Position numbers and translations under genes: made by a program. The notes below the pieces were generated by a model. It was not told the DNA's origin. It searched no databases and saw only the letters and a list, made by a program, of their open reading frames with translations. Below are positions 7,027-15,728 of a DNA stretch of 64,000 bases, piece by piece. Every line of letters begins with the position of its first letter. Position 1 is the stretch's first letter. The stretch is from Aliivibrio sifiae. Lineage in GTDB: Bacteria > Pseudomonadota > Gammaproteobacteria > Enterobacterales > Vibrionaceae. Location of the stretch: assembly GCF_002954715.1 (NCBI RefSeq), contig NZ_MSCP01000001.1, positions 1,087,453 through 1,151,452 on the forward strand. The letters are read 5' to 3'.

Positions 7027-7713
7027 ATGAAAAAGAACTATCTTGATAGAATTTACCGTGGAAAAGTAGAGCATCGTTATGGTTTTGATACCGCGATAAA
7101 TAAATCACCTATTGAAACCCACTTATCCCTTTCTCTGGAAGGGCTGGAAGGTGATCAATGCGCTGATTTACGACATCATGGTGGGGTAGAGCGTGCGTTG
7201 CATCAATATCCTTTAGAACACTATGCTTACTGGAAAGAAAAATACGGCGGTGATGTTCAGTGGGAGGCTCCTGGTATGGGAGAAAACCTTAGCTCAAGAG
7301 GAATGACAGAAGATACGGTTTGTTTGGGTGATCGTTATCAATGGGGAGAGGCTATTATCGAAGTGAGTCAACCTCGTTCGCCATGCTTTAAATTGAGCAA
7401 ACGTTGGCAGGTAGAGAATTTCTCGGTTGATATGCAAGATATTAGTCGCTGTGGCTGGCTATATCGTATCATTCAACCGGGAATGGTTAGTGCTGATGAA
7501 CCTCTCGAATTGATTGAACGAGAATCTAACGCAATGACAATACGTGAAGTATGTGATGTGTTTTTTGGTGATCCGCTGAATAATGATGGTCTGTTAAAGT
7601 TACAGCAACAAACTAAATTATCAGCTAGTTGGATGACAAAAGTAATAGAGCGTCTTGAGACTAACCGCATAGAGAATTGGAATTTTAGATTACTCGGACA
7701 CGCAGGTCTTTAA
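7027..7713 (+). CDS. MOSC domain protein, YiiM-like
   Basis: This 228-aa cytoplasmic protein carries a MOSC domain, the molybdenum-cofactor sulfurase C-terminal fold. E. coli YiiM is a molybdoenzyme that detoxifies N-hydroxylated bases such as 6-N-hydroxylaminopurine. The GDQCADLRHHGGVERALHQY stretch and the Cys in QPRSPCFKLSKRW, the likely Mo ligand, fit that group. The C-terminal 60 residues form a YiiM-type three-helix extension. The start ATG follows GAGGTTAGG. A perfect 12-bp hairpin ends the gene. Confidence 0.85.
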   Translation: MKKNYLDRIYRGKVEHRYGFDTAINKSPIETHLSLSLEGLEGDQCADLRHHGGVERALHQYPLEHYAYWKEKYGGDVQWEAPGMGENLSSRGMTEDTVCLGDRYQWGEAIIEVSQPRSPCFKLSKRWQVENFSVDMQDISRCGWLYRIIQPGMVSADEPLELIERESNAMTIREVCDVFFGDPLNNDGLLKLQQQTKLSASWMTKVIERLETNRIENWNFRLLGHAGL

Positions 7714-7719
7714 ATACAG

Positions 7720-7752
7720 AATAGAAGTACCTACCTTATTGGTACTTCTATT
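7720..7752. terminator. Bidirectional hairpin between convergent genes
   Basis: AATAGAAGTACC at 7720-7731 and GGTACTTCTATT at 7741-7752 pair perfectly over 12 bp with a 9-nt loop. The T-tract is weak, but the site lies between convergent genes. Confidence 0.75.
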
Positions 7753-7757
7753 CTCTT

Positions 7758-7780
7758 AATTGCTAATTGCTAATTGCTAA
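7758..7780. repeat. Triple 7-bp tandem repeat at a gene end
   Basis: AATTGCT is repeated three times in a row across the stop codon and last codons of the minus-strand gene that ends at 7770. Copy-number change would alter the protein's last residues or its stop. Confidence 0.7.
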
Positions 7781-8414
7781 CTGGGTAAGTTACTGTCGGG
7801 TCGATACATTCATAAATCTTCCCAATGCTATCTTTATTTTCTAAGAGTTGATGAGCTAGTTTTGCCACATCGCTTCGATTAATTAATCCATGAACTTCCA
7901 CGCCTTGTGATAGTTCGGCATTTCCTGTTGTGTCTCCACTCATTAAACCACCAGGGCGCAATATGGTGAAATCTAAATGACTGCTTTGTAACCAAGATTC
8001 AGCCAGTGACTTCTCTCTAACGACAGATCCAAAAGCGCTCTTCGAACGATCAGATAAATATTCCCAAGAATCACCACAGCCTAAAGAAGTAATCATCAGG
8101 AAGCGGTTAATATTTGTTTTTTCAAGCGCATTAATTAAGTGCCTATGGCCAATATAATCAACAGGAACATCAGCATTGAAGCTTCCCATTGCTGATATTA
8201 TCCACGTATCGGTTGATAACTGGCTTATTGCTGTTTGAACTTCTGCTTGAATGGTAGCATCGCAAGTTAATGTTTGTATTTTTAGTTCTGATAAACGTGA
8301 GTTTTTGCTTGGATCTCTGGCTATGCCGATAACAATAAAGCCTTTCTCGTAAAAAAATTCGACTAATGCAGCGCCTAACGCACCAGCAGCACCAAAAATA
8401 GCAACCTTCTTCAT
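7770..8414 (-). CDS. NAD(P)-binding atypical SDR, NmrA/YwnB-like
   Basis: This 214-aa protein has an N-terminal dinucleotide-binding motif, FGAAGALGAALVEFF, then a second strand with IGIARDPSK. It lacks the classical YxxxK triad layout of the gene at 6083 and fits the NAD(P)H-binding domain family of flavin-reductase or epimerase-like proteins. FTILRPGGLMSG is the typical substrate-side motif. A Fur-like box lies just upstream of the start. The substrate is unknown; a role in iron or redox stress is only an inference from the box. Confidence 0.8.
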   Translation of the reverse strand: MKKVAIFGAAGALGAALVEFFYEKGFIVIGIARDPSKNSRLSELKIQTLTCDATIQAEVQTAISQLSTDTWIISAMGSFNADVPVDYIGHRHLINALEKTNINRFLMITSLGCGDSWEYLSDRSKSAFGSVVREKSLAESWLQSSHLDFTILRPGGLMSGDTTGNAELSQGVEVHGLINRSDVAKLAHQLLENKDSIGKIYECIDPTVTYPVSN

Positions 8415-8433
8415 ATTGTTTCTCTTTATTAGT

Positions 8434-8452
8434 GATAATGATAATAGTTTGC
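8434..8452. promoter_or_regulatory. Probable Fur box
   Basis: GATAATGATAATAGTTTGC matches the classical 19-bp Fur consensus at about 15 positions, including the whole left half. It lies 20 bp upstream of the minus-strand gene that starts at 8414. Confidence 0.55.
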
Positions 8453-8607
8453 ATTAAAGATTTTGGTTTTACTAGGTTTTTCATGAATAAATTTCATAAT
8501 AAAAGAATAAAGAGGGATTAGAACAAAGGAACAAACGACATTGCAGGTTGAAGAGTTTATTGATGAAATAGGGTCGAATTCTTACTTTAAACTTTAGCGA
8601 GATTGAT

Positions 8608-9021
8608 ATGAGCAAAGCGATAGAACAAAGAATTGGTAATATTGCCTTAGTTGTTGAAAACTATGATGATGCGATTGAATTTTATACTAAGAAGCTTCAG
8701 TTCGAGCTCATCGAGGATACCGATTTAGGTGATGGTAAACGATGGGTTCAAATTTCGCCGCCAAATTCAACGGGTACGAATTTACTTTTAGCTCAAGCAA
8801 GTAATGACGAACAATTAAAATCAGTGGGTAATCAAGCTGGAGGGCGTGTTTTCTTATTTCTCCAAACGAATGACTTTTGGCGTGATTATGAATTTATGAA
8901 AGCTCAAGGTGTTGAGTTTATGGAAGAGCCACGTGTGGAAGTGTATGGAACTGTTGTCGTTTTTAAGGATTTATACGGTACAAAATGGGATTTATTACAA
9001 TTAAATCAAACGAGTAAATAA
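8608..9021 (+). CDS. VOC/glyoxalase-family protein
   Basis: This 137-aa protein has the vicinal-oxygen-chelate fold with two beta-alpha-beta-beta-beta units, starting NIALVVENYDDAIEFYTKKL. The second unit has FLFLQTNDFWRDYEFMKAQG and ends VVFKDLYGTKWDLLQL. The metal-ligand positions are not all typical of glyoxalase I, so a dioxygenase-like or resistance-type member is as likely. The ATG follows GCGAGATTG and is the natural start. It is monocistronic as far as the sequence shows. Confidence 0.82.
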   Translation: MSKAIEQRIGNIALVVENYDDAIEFYTKKLQFELIEDTDLGDGKRWVQISPPNSTGTNLLLAQASNDEQLKSVGNQAGGRVFLFLQTNDFWRDYEFMKAQGVEFMEEPRVEVYGTVVVFKDLYGTKWDLLQLNQTSK

Positions 9022-9152
9022 ATACACATAAACGCGCAAGGATACAAATAGCGGGAGACGTTCATATATCAAGATACATTATGTTGTCTTGACTGTAAGT
9101 GAAGCCGCGATAAGTTATACTAGTTTTTGAATTAACTAAAGGTTAGATAGGT

Positions 9153-9506
9153 ATGAACAATAATCGAGAGATCGTAGATAGTCTGCGTGAACGTATTCCA
9201 ACCTTTGAATGTACACCAGGGTGTCATGATTGTTGTGGTCCTGTTACGACGTCTTCCGAAGAAATGTCTCGTTTACCAGTGAAAAGCGATGCAGAGCATG
9301 AAGCAGCATTAAATGAATTTGACTGCGTTCATTTAGGCCCGAAAGGTTGCACCGTTTATGAAGAAAGACCGTTAATATGTCGTCTTTTTGGTACGACACC
9401 GAATATGCCGTGTCCAAATAGTTGTCGACCTAAAGAGATGATTGATTCAAAAACAGAGCGTCAGATCCATCACTACATTGCGAATACACGACAAGTACTA
9501 GTGTAA
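9153..9506 (+). CDS. YkgJ-family cysteine cluster protein
   Basis: This 117-aa protein has the CxxxCxxCC motif (ECTPGCHDCCGPV), then CVHLGPKGCTVYEERPLICR, and C-terminal PCPNSC cysteines. This is the zinc- or iron-binding Fe-S-oxidoreductase-like UPF0153/YkgJ cluster family. Its function is unknown, though members are linked to metal handling. The start follows AAAGGTTAGATAGGT. A good terminator follows. Confidence 0.88.
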   Translation: MNNNREIVDSLRERIPTFECTPGCHDCCGPVTTSSEEMSRLPVKSDAEHEAALNEFDCVHLGPKGCTVYEERPLICRLFGTTPNMPCPNSCRPKEMIDSKTERQIHHYIANTRQVLV

Positions 9507-9538
9507 AAATAACGAGCTTTTTATCTCATTAAAGTTTA

Positions 9539-9566
9539 AACCGAGCAGGAGTCTGCTCGGTTTTTA
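9539..9566. terminator. Terminator between convergent genes
   Basis: CCGAGCA at 9541-9547 and TGCTCGG at 9554-9560 pair perfectly with a 6-nt loop. A T-tract follows on the plus strand, and A residues precede it for the minus strand. The stem resembles those at 832 and 2018. Confidence 0.85.
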
Positions 9567-9602
9567 TTTATCTGGATACGAAATATTCTTTAAAGAAAAT
9601 GA

Positions 9603-11666
9603 TTAAAAAACAATGTCACACAAATGATTGTATTGATTTCGTCCATTACTTTTAGAATAGTAGAGTGCATTATCAGCTTCGATGATTGCGGTTTCATTAT
9701 CTTTATAGGGAGTATTTACGTCGAATGTTGTGATACCAATGCTTAATGTGACAAAAGGAGATACCGCCGATTTTTGGTGGGGGATCTCGAGATACTCAAT
9801 ACTCTTTTTTATGTGTTCTGCAGTTGAAATCGACTTAGCTTTATCTGCATGATCCATGACTAAAATAAACTCCTCCCCCCCAAAACGAGCCAGAAAATCA
9901 TTATTCCTACAACAGCTTTTTAATGCTTTTGCGATGGCGATTAATACATCATCACCGTGTTTGTGCCCATAGGTATCATTGTATTGTTTAAAATAATCGA
10001 TATCTATCATCATAATGGATCGCGTATTTAATTGATCATAAGGTTTAGAAAGGTGATCTTCTAATGCTCTACGGTTTGGTATTGCGGTTAACCCATCTGT
10101 AATACTTAATTGATGTAATTGGATATTAAGAGTACTGATTTCTTTATTTTTTCCCATCAGAATACGCATAAAAGTAGCAAAAGCAATGAGTATGCATATA
10201 AGTAAGCCTGTAAAAATAATAATGTAGTTTGTGTTCTTTTCTAACTCTAAAATACGGCTTTCTTTTTTTGTGTTATCAAAAGAATATACAAGAAATTGAG
10301 TTTGAGCCTGATTATTACTATTCAGTTGATCTTCATGTAAGAAATGACTTTTCTCTAAATAAGAAATCGCTTTTTCATAACTCATCTGCTTCATATAAGT
10401 TTCATATAAATAGATGTAATTTCTATTTTGTAGGTAGAATAATTTTCGTTTATTGATCAAACCTTCGGCAAGTTTATGCTGTTGGACTGATTGTTCATAT
10501 AGACCTAAGCGATTGTAGATTTTCCCATAGGTTTCATGAAGACTAATATCAAAATGATAGAAGCTATTCGCTAAACCTTGTTGATGACGTTCGCTTGCTC
10601 GATGAATAAATAAGAGTGCTTCATCAGCCTTATCTATGGTGGTAAGATAATCGGCTTCTAACAGTAACTGGTTACTTTTAAAGTTTTCTTTGTCTATTGA
10701 GTCCGCTAACGTGTCTAAAAAGAACTGTGCTTTGTCTAAATAGTATTTAGCATTACCTAAGTCATTTAATTGTAGATAAGCAGTATGGAGCTTATAGGTA
10801 ATGTAATATGCTTCTTTTGGTGGAATTTTATAATTCTCAGCTTGATATTGTAATGCATGCGTCAGTTGTCTGATTGCCTCGTCATAATTTCTAAGAAAAA
10901 GATAATCAATACCAATATCGGTGAGGGTGTAAGTAATGTCACCATGCTGTTGTTTTTGAATGTAGCTGTTTAATGCTTTTAATTTGAAATTGATCCCCAT
11001 AATAGTTTGATTATTATTCCAATAGGATAATCCTAGAATAAAATAGACATCTTCCATTTTTGAATAACGAATGCTTTCAGCAAATTCTAATGTTTTTTGT
11101 GCTTGCTTAATACTCAGTTCGCTGCCTTCATCGACATATGCAAGATCATAGGTGCGACCTAAGGAAATGGTAATGAACGTATTATGATGCTGCTCTTTTT
11201 TGTTAAATAGGGCTTCAGCCTTACCGTAATTACGTTCAGAAATTTGAGCATCTCCTTGTTTTAACTGAACGTAACTTAACTCATAATAAAAACGAGATTG
11301 TATGTGAGTAGGAATTAAGGGTGAAAGGTGTTGCTGTGAGTCATTAAAATGATTTTCTGCGAGATCAAAATTGTTATTAGCAGAAGCAATATAGCCTTGA
11401 ATAAAGTGAGTATAAAAAGAACAATTTTGATTTTTAGTGTCAATATTTCTATTTTTTGAAGAGACGGCCTGAGAGAGAATATCAAGTTTTTCACCTCTTC
11501 GAGAAGATTGATTTTTAAGTATGATCGTAATTGCTTCTTGAATATGAGGGGAGTGACTTGATAGACAGGTAACTGGCTTATCGAAGTTACTTTCAATAAA
11601 CCAAAAAGTGATAAAACTAGCTAAGAAAACGAAAGCAGCTAAATATTTTAATTTCATATAAGTCAT
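9603..11666 (-). CDS. TPR-sensor diguanylate cyclase (GGDEF)
   Basis: This 687-aa membrane protein should make cyclic-di-GMP. An N-terminal hydrophobic segment is followed by a long, probably periplasmic, helical repeat region with several TPR-like units (YAKAEALF and AIRQLTHALQYQ types). A transmembrane segment lies near residue 480-505 (YIIIFTGLLICILIAFATF) and a C-terminal GGDEF domain with LTAIPNRRALEDHL follows. The active motif is RFGGEEF near residue 595. The inhibitory site RNND sits in the standard place before it, so product inhibition is expected. There is no EAL domain. It lies beside the polysaccharide locus. The start has no clear ribosome binding site; an ATG 9 nt later is also possible. 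Confidence 0.9.
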   Translation of the reverse strand: MTYMKLKYLAAFVFLASFITFWFIESNFDKPVTCLSSHSPHIQEAITIILKNQSSRRGEKLDILSQAVSSKNRNIDTKNQNCSFYTHFIQGYIASANNNFDLAENHFNDSQQHLSPLIPTHIQSRFYYELSYVQLKQGDAQISERNYGKAEALFNKKEQHHNTFITISLGRTYDLAYVDEGSELSIKQAQKTLEFAESIRYSKMEDVYFILGLSYWNNNQTIMGINFKLKALNSYIQKQQHGDITYTLTDIGIDYLFLRNYDEAIRQLTHALQYQAENYKIPPKEAYYITYKLHTAYLQLNDLGNAKYYLDKAQFFLDTLADSIDKENFKSNQLLLEADYLTTIDKADEALLFIHRASERHQQGLANSFYHFDISLHETYGKIYNRLGLYEQSVQQHKLAEGLINKRKLFYLQNRNYIYLYETYMKQMSYEKAISYLEKSHFLHEDQLNSNNQAQTQFLVYSFDNTKKESRILELEKNTNYIIIFTGLLICILIAFATFMRILMGKNKEISTLNIQLHQLSITDGLTAIPNRRALEDHLSKPYDQLNTRSIMMIDIDYFKQYNDTYGHKHGDDVLIAIAKALKSCCRNNDFLARFGGEEFILVMDHADKAKSISTAEHIKKSIEYLEIPHQKSAVSPFVTLSIGITTFDVNTPYKDNETAIIEADNALYYSKSNGRNQYNHLCDIVF

Positions 11667-11840
11667 TGTGATAAAACACTAATTACCATCTATTATATCA
11701 ATGACAAAGAGGTAAATATAGCTTGCCGTTTTAAATAAGGAATAAAATACCATTATATCAATAAGCCACATTGTTACATGTAAACAGCCTTTGATTAAGT
11801 TGTCATAAAGGGTAAGTATTTTTGTTGTTAATTGTTCTTT

Positions 11841-12986
11841 TTATATTGGGCTTTCTATCCAATTTGATAACTGTTTGGCTTGTTTTAGTGCATTGAAGTT
11901 TTGTACCACTCGTTTTCTTGCCATGCTCCCCATTTCAAATCTTTGTTCAAAGGTAAGTTTGGCAAACTGTTCAATACTATTTTTTAGTTCGATGACATTT
12001 TTTTCGTTGACTAAGTAGCCAGTCTCTGAGGTTACTATTTCTTTGCAACCCATAATATTGGTTGTAATAACTGGCGTACCAACAGCCATGGCCTCTTTCA
12101 GTACTAGTGGACCAGTATCAACACATCCTGTTTGAGAAAAGCAAAAAGGGGCGACTAGACAGTCGTATTTTGATAAGTTTTCTTTTACCCATCGATGTGG
12201 TTTTGAACCTAAGAAACGTACGTGGTTTGATAAACCTTTACGTATTACTTGCTCTTTTAATTGCACTTCCATTTCCCCCGTACCAGCAATATCTAAATGA
12301 ATATTGAGGCGTTTAGCTATGGGCGCAAGAGCATCAATTAAATGATGAATTCCTTTTTGTTGAACTAATCGACCAAGAAATACAAAGCTTAAATGATCAG
12401 AAGGTTTTTTATCTTCCATTACAAATTGATCTGTTTTTACACCACAATGTAAGAGTTTGATGTTGCCTGCCGCCATTTTTTCAAAATCATTCTTCATGTC
12501 TTTGCAAACGGTAACAACAAAGTCACTGGCTAAGATCTTCTTGTCGATATCATAAGCGGTTTCATAAACATCATGACCATGGGCTACAAATGAACAGGTA
12601 ATATTAAGGAATTTAGCTGCAACAATCGCGTGAGCCGCAGTGTGTTGGCAAAAGTGAGCATGAATATGTTCAGCTTTTATGTCAGCAAGTTGTAGAGCCA
12701 ATTTTAATCCGTAGTTAAAAAGAGATCTCTTAGGTAAATGCTTTTGTTCACGAATGAATTTTATCGCTTCTAGAGCTCCCGACAGATGAAGATTCTTATA
12801 CATATCTGTCTGTATATTTTTACCTATTTGAATAACGTTATAATCAAATTCATGTTGATAATCTTCAATTTCAAACGTTAATACGCATACGTCATGTCCG
12901 CATGCCTTAATAGCGTCAACTTCCGTTTGAATGAAGGTTTCACTAAGAACAGGATAGGTTGGAGCGATAAAAGCCACTTTCTTCAT
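11841..12986 (-). CDS. Glycosyltransferase family 4
   Basis: This GT-B fold transferase of 381 aa moves a sugar from a nucleotide donor to a growing glycan in the cytoplasm. The N-terminal domain has FIAPTYPVLSETFIQTEVDA, and HIHAHFCQHTAAHA lies near residue 115. The C-terminal domain has the FLGRLVQQKGIHHLIDAL donor loop and LKEAMAVGTPVITT, the GT4 EX7E-type region. The ATG at 12986 is preferred because AGAGG is 6 nt away; the ATG at 12992 is too close. A sigma-54-like promoter lies 34 bp upstream. The sugar and acceptor are unknown. Confidence 0.9.
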   Translation of the reverse strand: MKKVAFIAPTYPVLSETFIQTEVDAIKACGHDVCVLTFEIEDYQHEFDYNVIQIGKNIQTDMYKNLHLSGALEAIKFIREQKHLPKRSLFNYGLKLALQLADIKAEHIHAHFCQHTAAHAIVAAKFLNITCSFVAHGHDVYETAYDIDKKILASDFVVTVCKDMKNDFEKMAAGNIKLLHCGVKTDQFVMEDKKPSDHLSFVFLGRLVQQKGIHHLIDALAPIAKRLNIHLDIAGTGEMEVQLKEQVIRKGLSNHVRFLGSKPHRWVKENLSKYDCLVAPFCFSQTGCVDTGPLVLKEAMAVGTPVITTNIMGCKEIVTSETGYLVNEKNVIELKNSIEQFAKLTFEQRFEMGSMARKRVVQNFNALKQAKQLSNWIESPI

Positions 12987-13019
12987 ATTCATATCCTCTA
13001 ATACTGACTAAGTAATTAA

Positions 13020-13035
13020 AGCAAAATATACGCCA
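13020..13035 (-). promoter_or_regulatory. Sigma-54-type promoter for the GT4 gene
   Basis: On the minus strand, TGGCGTATATTTTGCT has the GG of the -24 box and GC of the -12 box at the correct distance. It matches the consensus TGGCACG-N4-TTGCW at 9 of 12 positions. Transcription would start near 13010, leaving a short leader before the ATG at 12986. Confidence 0.55.
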
Positions 13036-13077
13036 TTAATTATGTTGTTAAATATCAGCGGGTTACTTAAGTATCTT

Positions 13078-13113
13078 TTGATTGTGTGTTGTTATTCTCA
13101 ATATGACAATCAA
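13078..13113. promoter_or_regulatory. Dyad containing a SypG-like enhancer
   Basis: TTGATTGT at 13078-13085 and ACAATCAA at 13106-13113 are a perfect inverted repeat. Between and over its right arm lies TTCTCA-ATA-TG at 13095-13105, which matches the core of the V. fischeri SypG enhancer (TTCTCA-N3-TGC...) except for the last C, as I recall that consensus. It is about 60 and 93 bp from the two sigma-54-like promoters. Confidence 0.5.
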
Positions 13114-13201
13114 TATGAAATGATTCTGGCTGTATTGTTTACTTCAGATATGCATTTTAAGAAAAATAGAAATAGCATAATAAATTCAATGAATTATGTT
13201 C

Positions 13202-13217
13202 TGGCATGCTTTCTGCT
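13202..13217 (+). promoter_or_regulatory. Sigma-54-type promoter for the GT2 operon
   Basis: TGGCATGCTTTCTGCT matches TGGCACG-N4-TTGCW at 10 of 12 positions, with GG and GC correctly spaced. Transcription would start near 13228, 27 bp before the ATG at 13255. Confidence 0.6.
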
Positions 13218-13254
13218 GTAATCAATTATTACTTCAGTGTTTAGGGATAAAATT

Positions 13255-14178
13255 ATGGCGAAGGTATCGATCATCATTCCAACGTATAACTGCTTAGTTT
13301 TTCTACCTACAGCGATAGAAAGTGTATTAGCGCAAGCACACCAAGATTTTGAATTATTGATCATCAATGATAATAGTACTGATGGTACGGCAAGCTATCT
13401 AAATAAATTAATGGATAAAAGAATTATAACGATAACGACCAATGGTGTCGGCGCTGCTCAGGCAAGGAACTTAGGAATCGCGAAAGCATCTGGTGAATTT
13501 ATTGCATTTTTAGATGCCGATGATTTCTGGTTACCAGAAAAATTATCATTGCAATTAGCTCTGCATGCTGATTCTCCAAATCTAGCGATGAGCTTCACCA
13601 ATTATGATCATTTAACTGAAAGTTATGAGTCAATAGTCGATTGTTTTGGTTATTGGGATCAATTTCAGGGACAAGATGAACAGTTTATCACGCTTAAAAA
13701 TCCGCTCGATTTCATTATAAGAAATAACATTATAGGCACGTCGACGGTAATGGTGAAAGCTGAGATTTTAACTCAGATGCATCGATTTAATGAAGATTTG
13801 AAATATGGTGAAGATTGGGAGTTATGGCTAAGAATATGTGAAAAGCATGGTGTTGGCATATTGAATTCCATTCAAACAGGTTATTTAATGCGTCAGAATT
13901 CAACGACACAAACCGATGGGTTACGACTTAGGAATCTTCGATGTATCGAGTTGATTTTAAGTCGTTATCAAGAAGAAAAACACCATTGGAACTTATCTTC
14001 TTCAGCTCTTAATAATGCCCGAGCGAGGATATTAGAGGGATACGCTGATTATCATCGTGGTTTGTGCCAACATAGCACGGCAATAACGTATGGTATTTAT
14101 TCTTTATTCCTTGCTCCTCAAAAAAGAAGGGTTCGCAGTTTACTTGGTGATTGTAAAAGTATGTTATTGCCGGTTTAA
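13255..14178 (+). CDS. Glycosyltransferase family 2
   Basis: This GT-A fold transferase of about 307 aa has VSIIIPTYNCLVFLPTAIES at the N-terminus and the donor-binding DADDF near residue 90. The catalytic region KYGEDWELWLRI supplies the acidic ED motif. The rest is a helical C-terminal extension without membrane segments. The ATG at 13255 is chosen over the GTG at 13237 because AGGGA lies about 8 nt before it. The flippase follows after 12 bp, so the two form an operon. It would add a sugar to a lipid-linked repeat unit. Confidence 0.9.
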   Translation: MAKVSIIIPTYNCLVFLPTAIESVLAQAHQDFELLIINDNSTDGTASYLNKLMDKRIITITTNGVGAAQARNLGIAKASGEFIAFLDADDFWLPEKLSLQLALHADSPNLAMSFTNYDHLTESYESIVDCFGYWDQFQGQDEQFITLKNPLDFIIRNNIIGTSTVMVKAEILTQMHRFNEDLKYGEDWELWLRICEKHGVGILNSIQTGYLMRQNSTTQTDGLRLRNLRCIELILSRYQEEKHHWNLSSSALNNARARILEGYADYHRGLCQHSTAITYGIYSLFLAPQKRRVRSLLGDCKSMLLPV

Positions 14179-14190
14179 GAGGAAGATAGA

Positions 14191-15609
14191 ATGAGTTCAC
14201 TCAAACAATCAGCCTATTACGCGGTTGGGATATTAATGATGAAGGGGATCTCTCTTGTGATGATCCCTTATATCACCCATAAAATGACACTTGAAGAATA
14301 CGGTTCTTTAGAGTCTTTAGTATTACTTGCCGACATCGGAACCATCTTGTTTGGTTTTGGTATTGTGGATGCAATGTATCGTTATGTTGGGGTTGCGAAA
14401 GGAGAGGATAAACGTAAGTTAATATCAAACTGTTTTACGTTAAGTGTGTTTGTTTGTCTGCTCGGTGGGTTATTAATAGCAATTAGTTTGCCCGCCTTAT
14501 TGCTAGTATTGCCAGTTAAATTTTCTGCCTATCAAATATTTCTTCTGCTTATTCCTACGATGCTTGATGGTGTTATCTCGATACCGTTGACCTTGTTGAG
14601 GATGAATGCGATGGCCAAACGTTTTTGTTTTTTAAACGTATTTAAGGGAATAATACAGGCGTTGATGACATTTTCTCTGTTAGAAGCGGGGTATGGTATT
14701 GATGGTGTACTTATCTCTGGTGCCGTATCAAGTATCCTCTTACTGATATGTTTATTGAGTTACCAATGGCAAGAAATGGGAAAGTTTGGTTATTTAAAAT
14801 CATCTAAGTTGGTATTGAGTTTCGGATTACCGGTATTGGTTGGTGGCGCGTCTGTATATATGATTAATGGATTAGATCGTTGGTTTTTAGCAAGCTTCAT
14901 CGGAGTTGAGGAATTGGCTGTTTATGCCGTTAGTGCTAAATTTGCGTTGATATTAGGGCTTATTCTTCAACCTTATGCGTTGTGGTGGTTTCCTAATCGG
15001 GTATCTATATTACAGCTTGAGAATGGAAAGAAAAAATGTGCAGATAAGGCGTTACTTGGCGTAAACATAGGTATCGTTATGGGGACTTTGTTGATCCTTA
15101 CTGTTCCCGGATTAATTATGATTATTTTACCGAGTAGCTATCATTTAGCGGGAACAATCGCCGTGGTTTTATTGGCAATTGGCATGATAAAAAACGCAGG
15201 GGACTATTTGAATTTAGGGTGTTACAGCGGTAATTCGAGTCAATCTCAAATGTGGATACAAGGTATTTGTGCCATTGTTGCTGCCGTTGGTTATTTTGTT
15301 ATCACACCAATGTTTGGTTTATGGGGGGTGGTTGGTGTGCTTGCTACAGCCTATACATTGCGCTTGGTGTTGTTATACATGGCAAGTCAATCGATGGAGT
15401 TTCTTCCTTATGAGCATTCAAAATGGCTCACTTGCATCGTGATTGCTTTTTTTGCGATTACATTGAATCATTTTCTGGGAAATGTATTTACAGGAATACC
15501 AGAGATTGTCACTGGGGTTGGGGTGAGTTTACTTGCATTGTTTAGTTTTGTTAAGAGTGCTGTTATTCCTTTGTCTGATACGACGATCATGAAGTCCAAA
15601 CCAAGTTGA
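14191..15609 (+). CDS. Polysaccharide flippase, Wzx/MOP-like
   Basis: This 472-aa protein has about 12-14 hydrophobic segments and the start YYAVGILMMKGISLVMIPYI, typical of the polysaccharide-transporter branch of the MOP superfamily. Such proteins move lipid-linked oligosaccharide units across the inner membrane. A GAGGAAGA ribosome binding site precedes the ATG. It lies just after a GT2 gene and before an EamA transporter. No polymerase (Wzy) or chain-length protein is visible nearby, so the locus may be an accessory part of a larger system or a modification unit. Confidence 0.85.
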   Translation: MSSLKQSAYYAVGILMMKGISLVMIPYITHKMTLEEYGSLESLVLLADIGTILFGFGIVDAMYRYVGVAKGEDKRKLISNCFTLSVFVCLLGGLLIAISLPALLLVLPVKFSAYQIFLLLIPTMLDGVISIPLTLLRMNAMAKRFCFLNVFKGIIQALMTFSLLEAGYGIDGVLISGAVSSILLLICLLSYQWQEMGKFGYLKSSKLVLSFGLPVLVGGASVYMINGLDRWFLASFIGVEELAVYAVSAKFALILGLILQPYALWWFPNRVSILQLENGKKKCADKALLGVNIGIVMGTLLILTVPGLIMIILPSSYHLAGTIAVVLLAIGMIKNAGDYLNLGCYSGNSSQSQMWIQGICAIVAAVGYFVITPMFGLWGVVGVLATAYTLRLVLLYMASQSMEFLPYEHSKWLTCIVIAFFAITLNHFLGNVFTGIPEIVTGVGVSLLALFSFVKSAVIPLSDTTIMKSKPS

Positions 15610-15728
15610 AGTAAAAATTAACACTTTGTTCGCGTGTTATTTTTTGTTCTCTTTTTAACGAGTGGGTGATACGTTTAGAAGATACTAATAAATGTATTAT
15701 TAAGACACGCTTTATAAAAGGGATTGGT

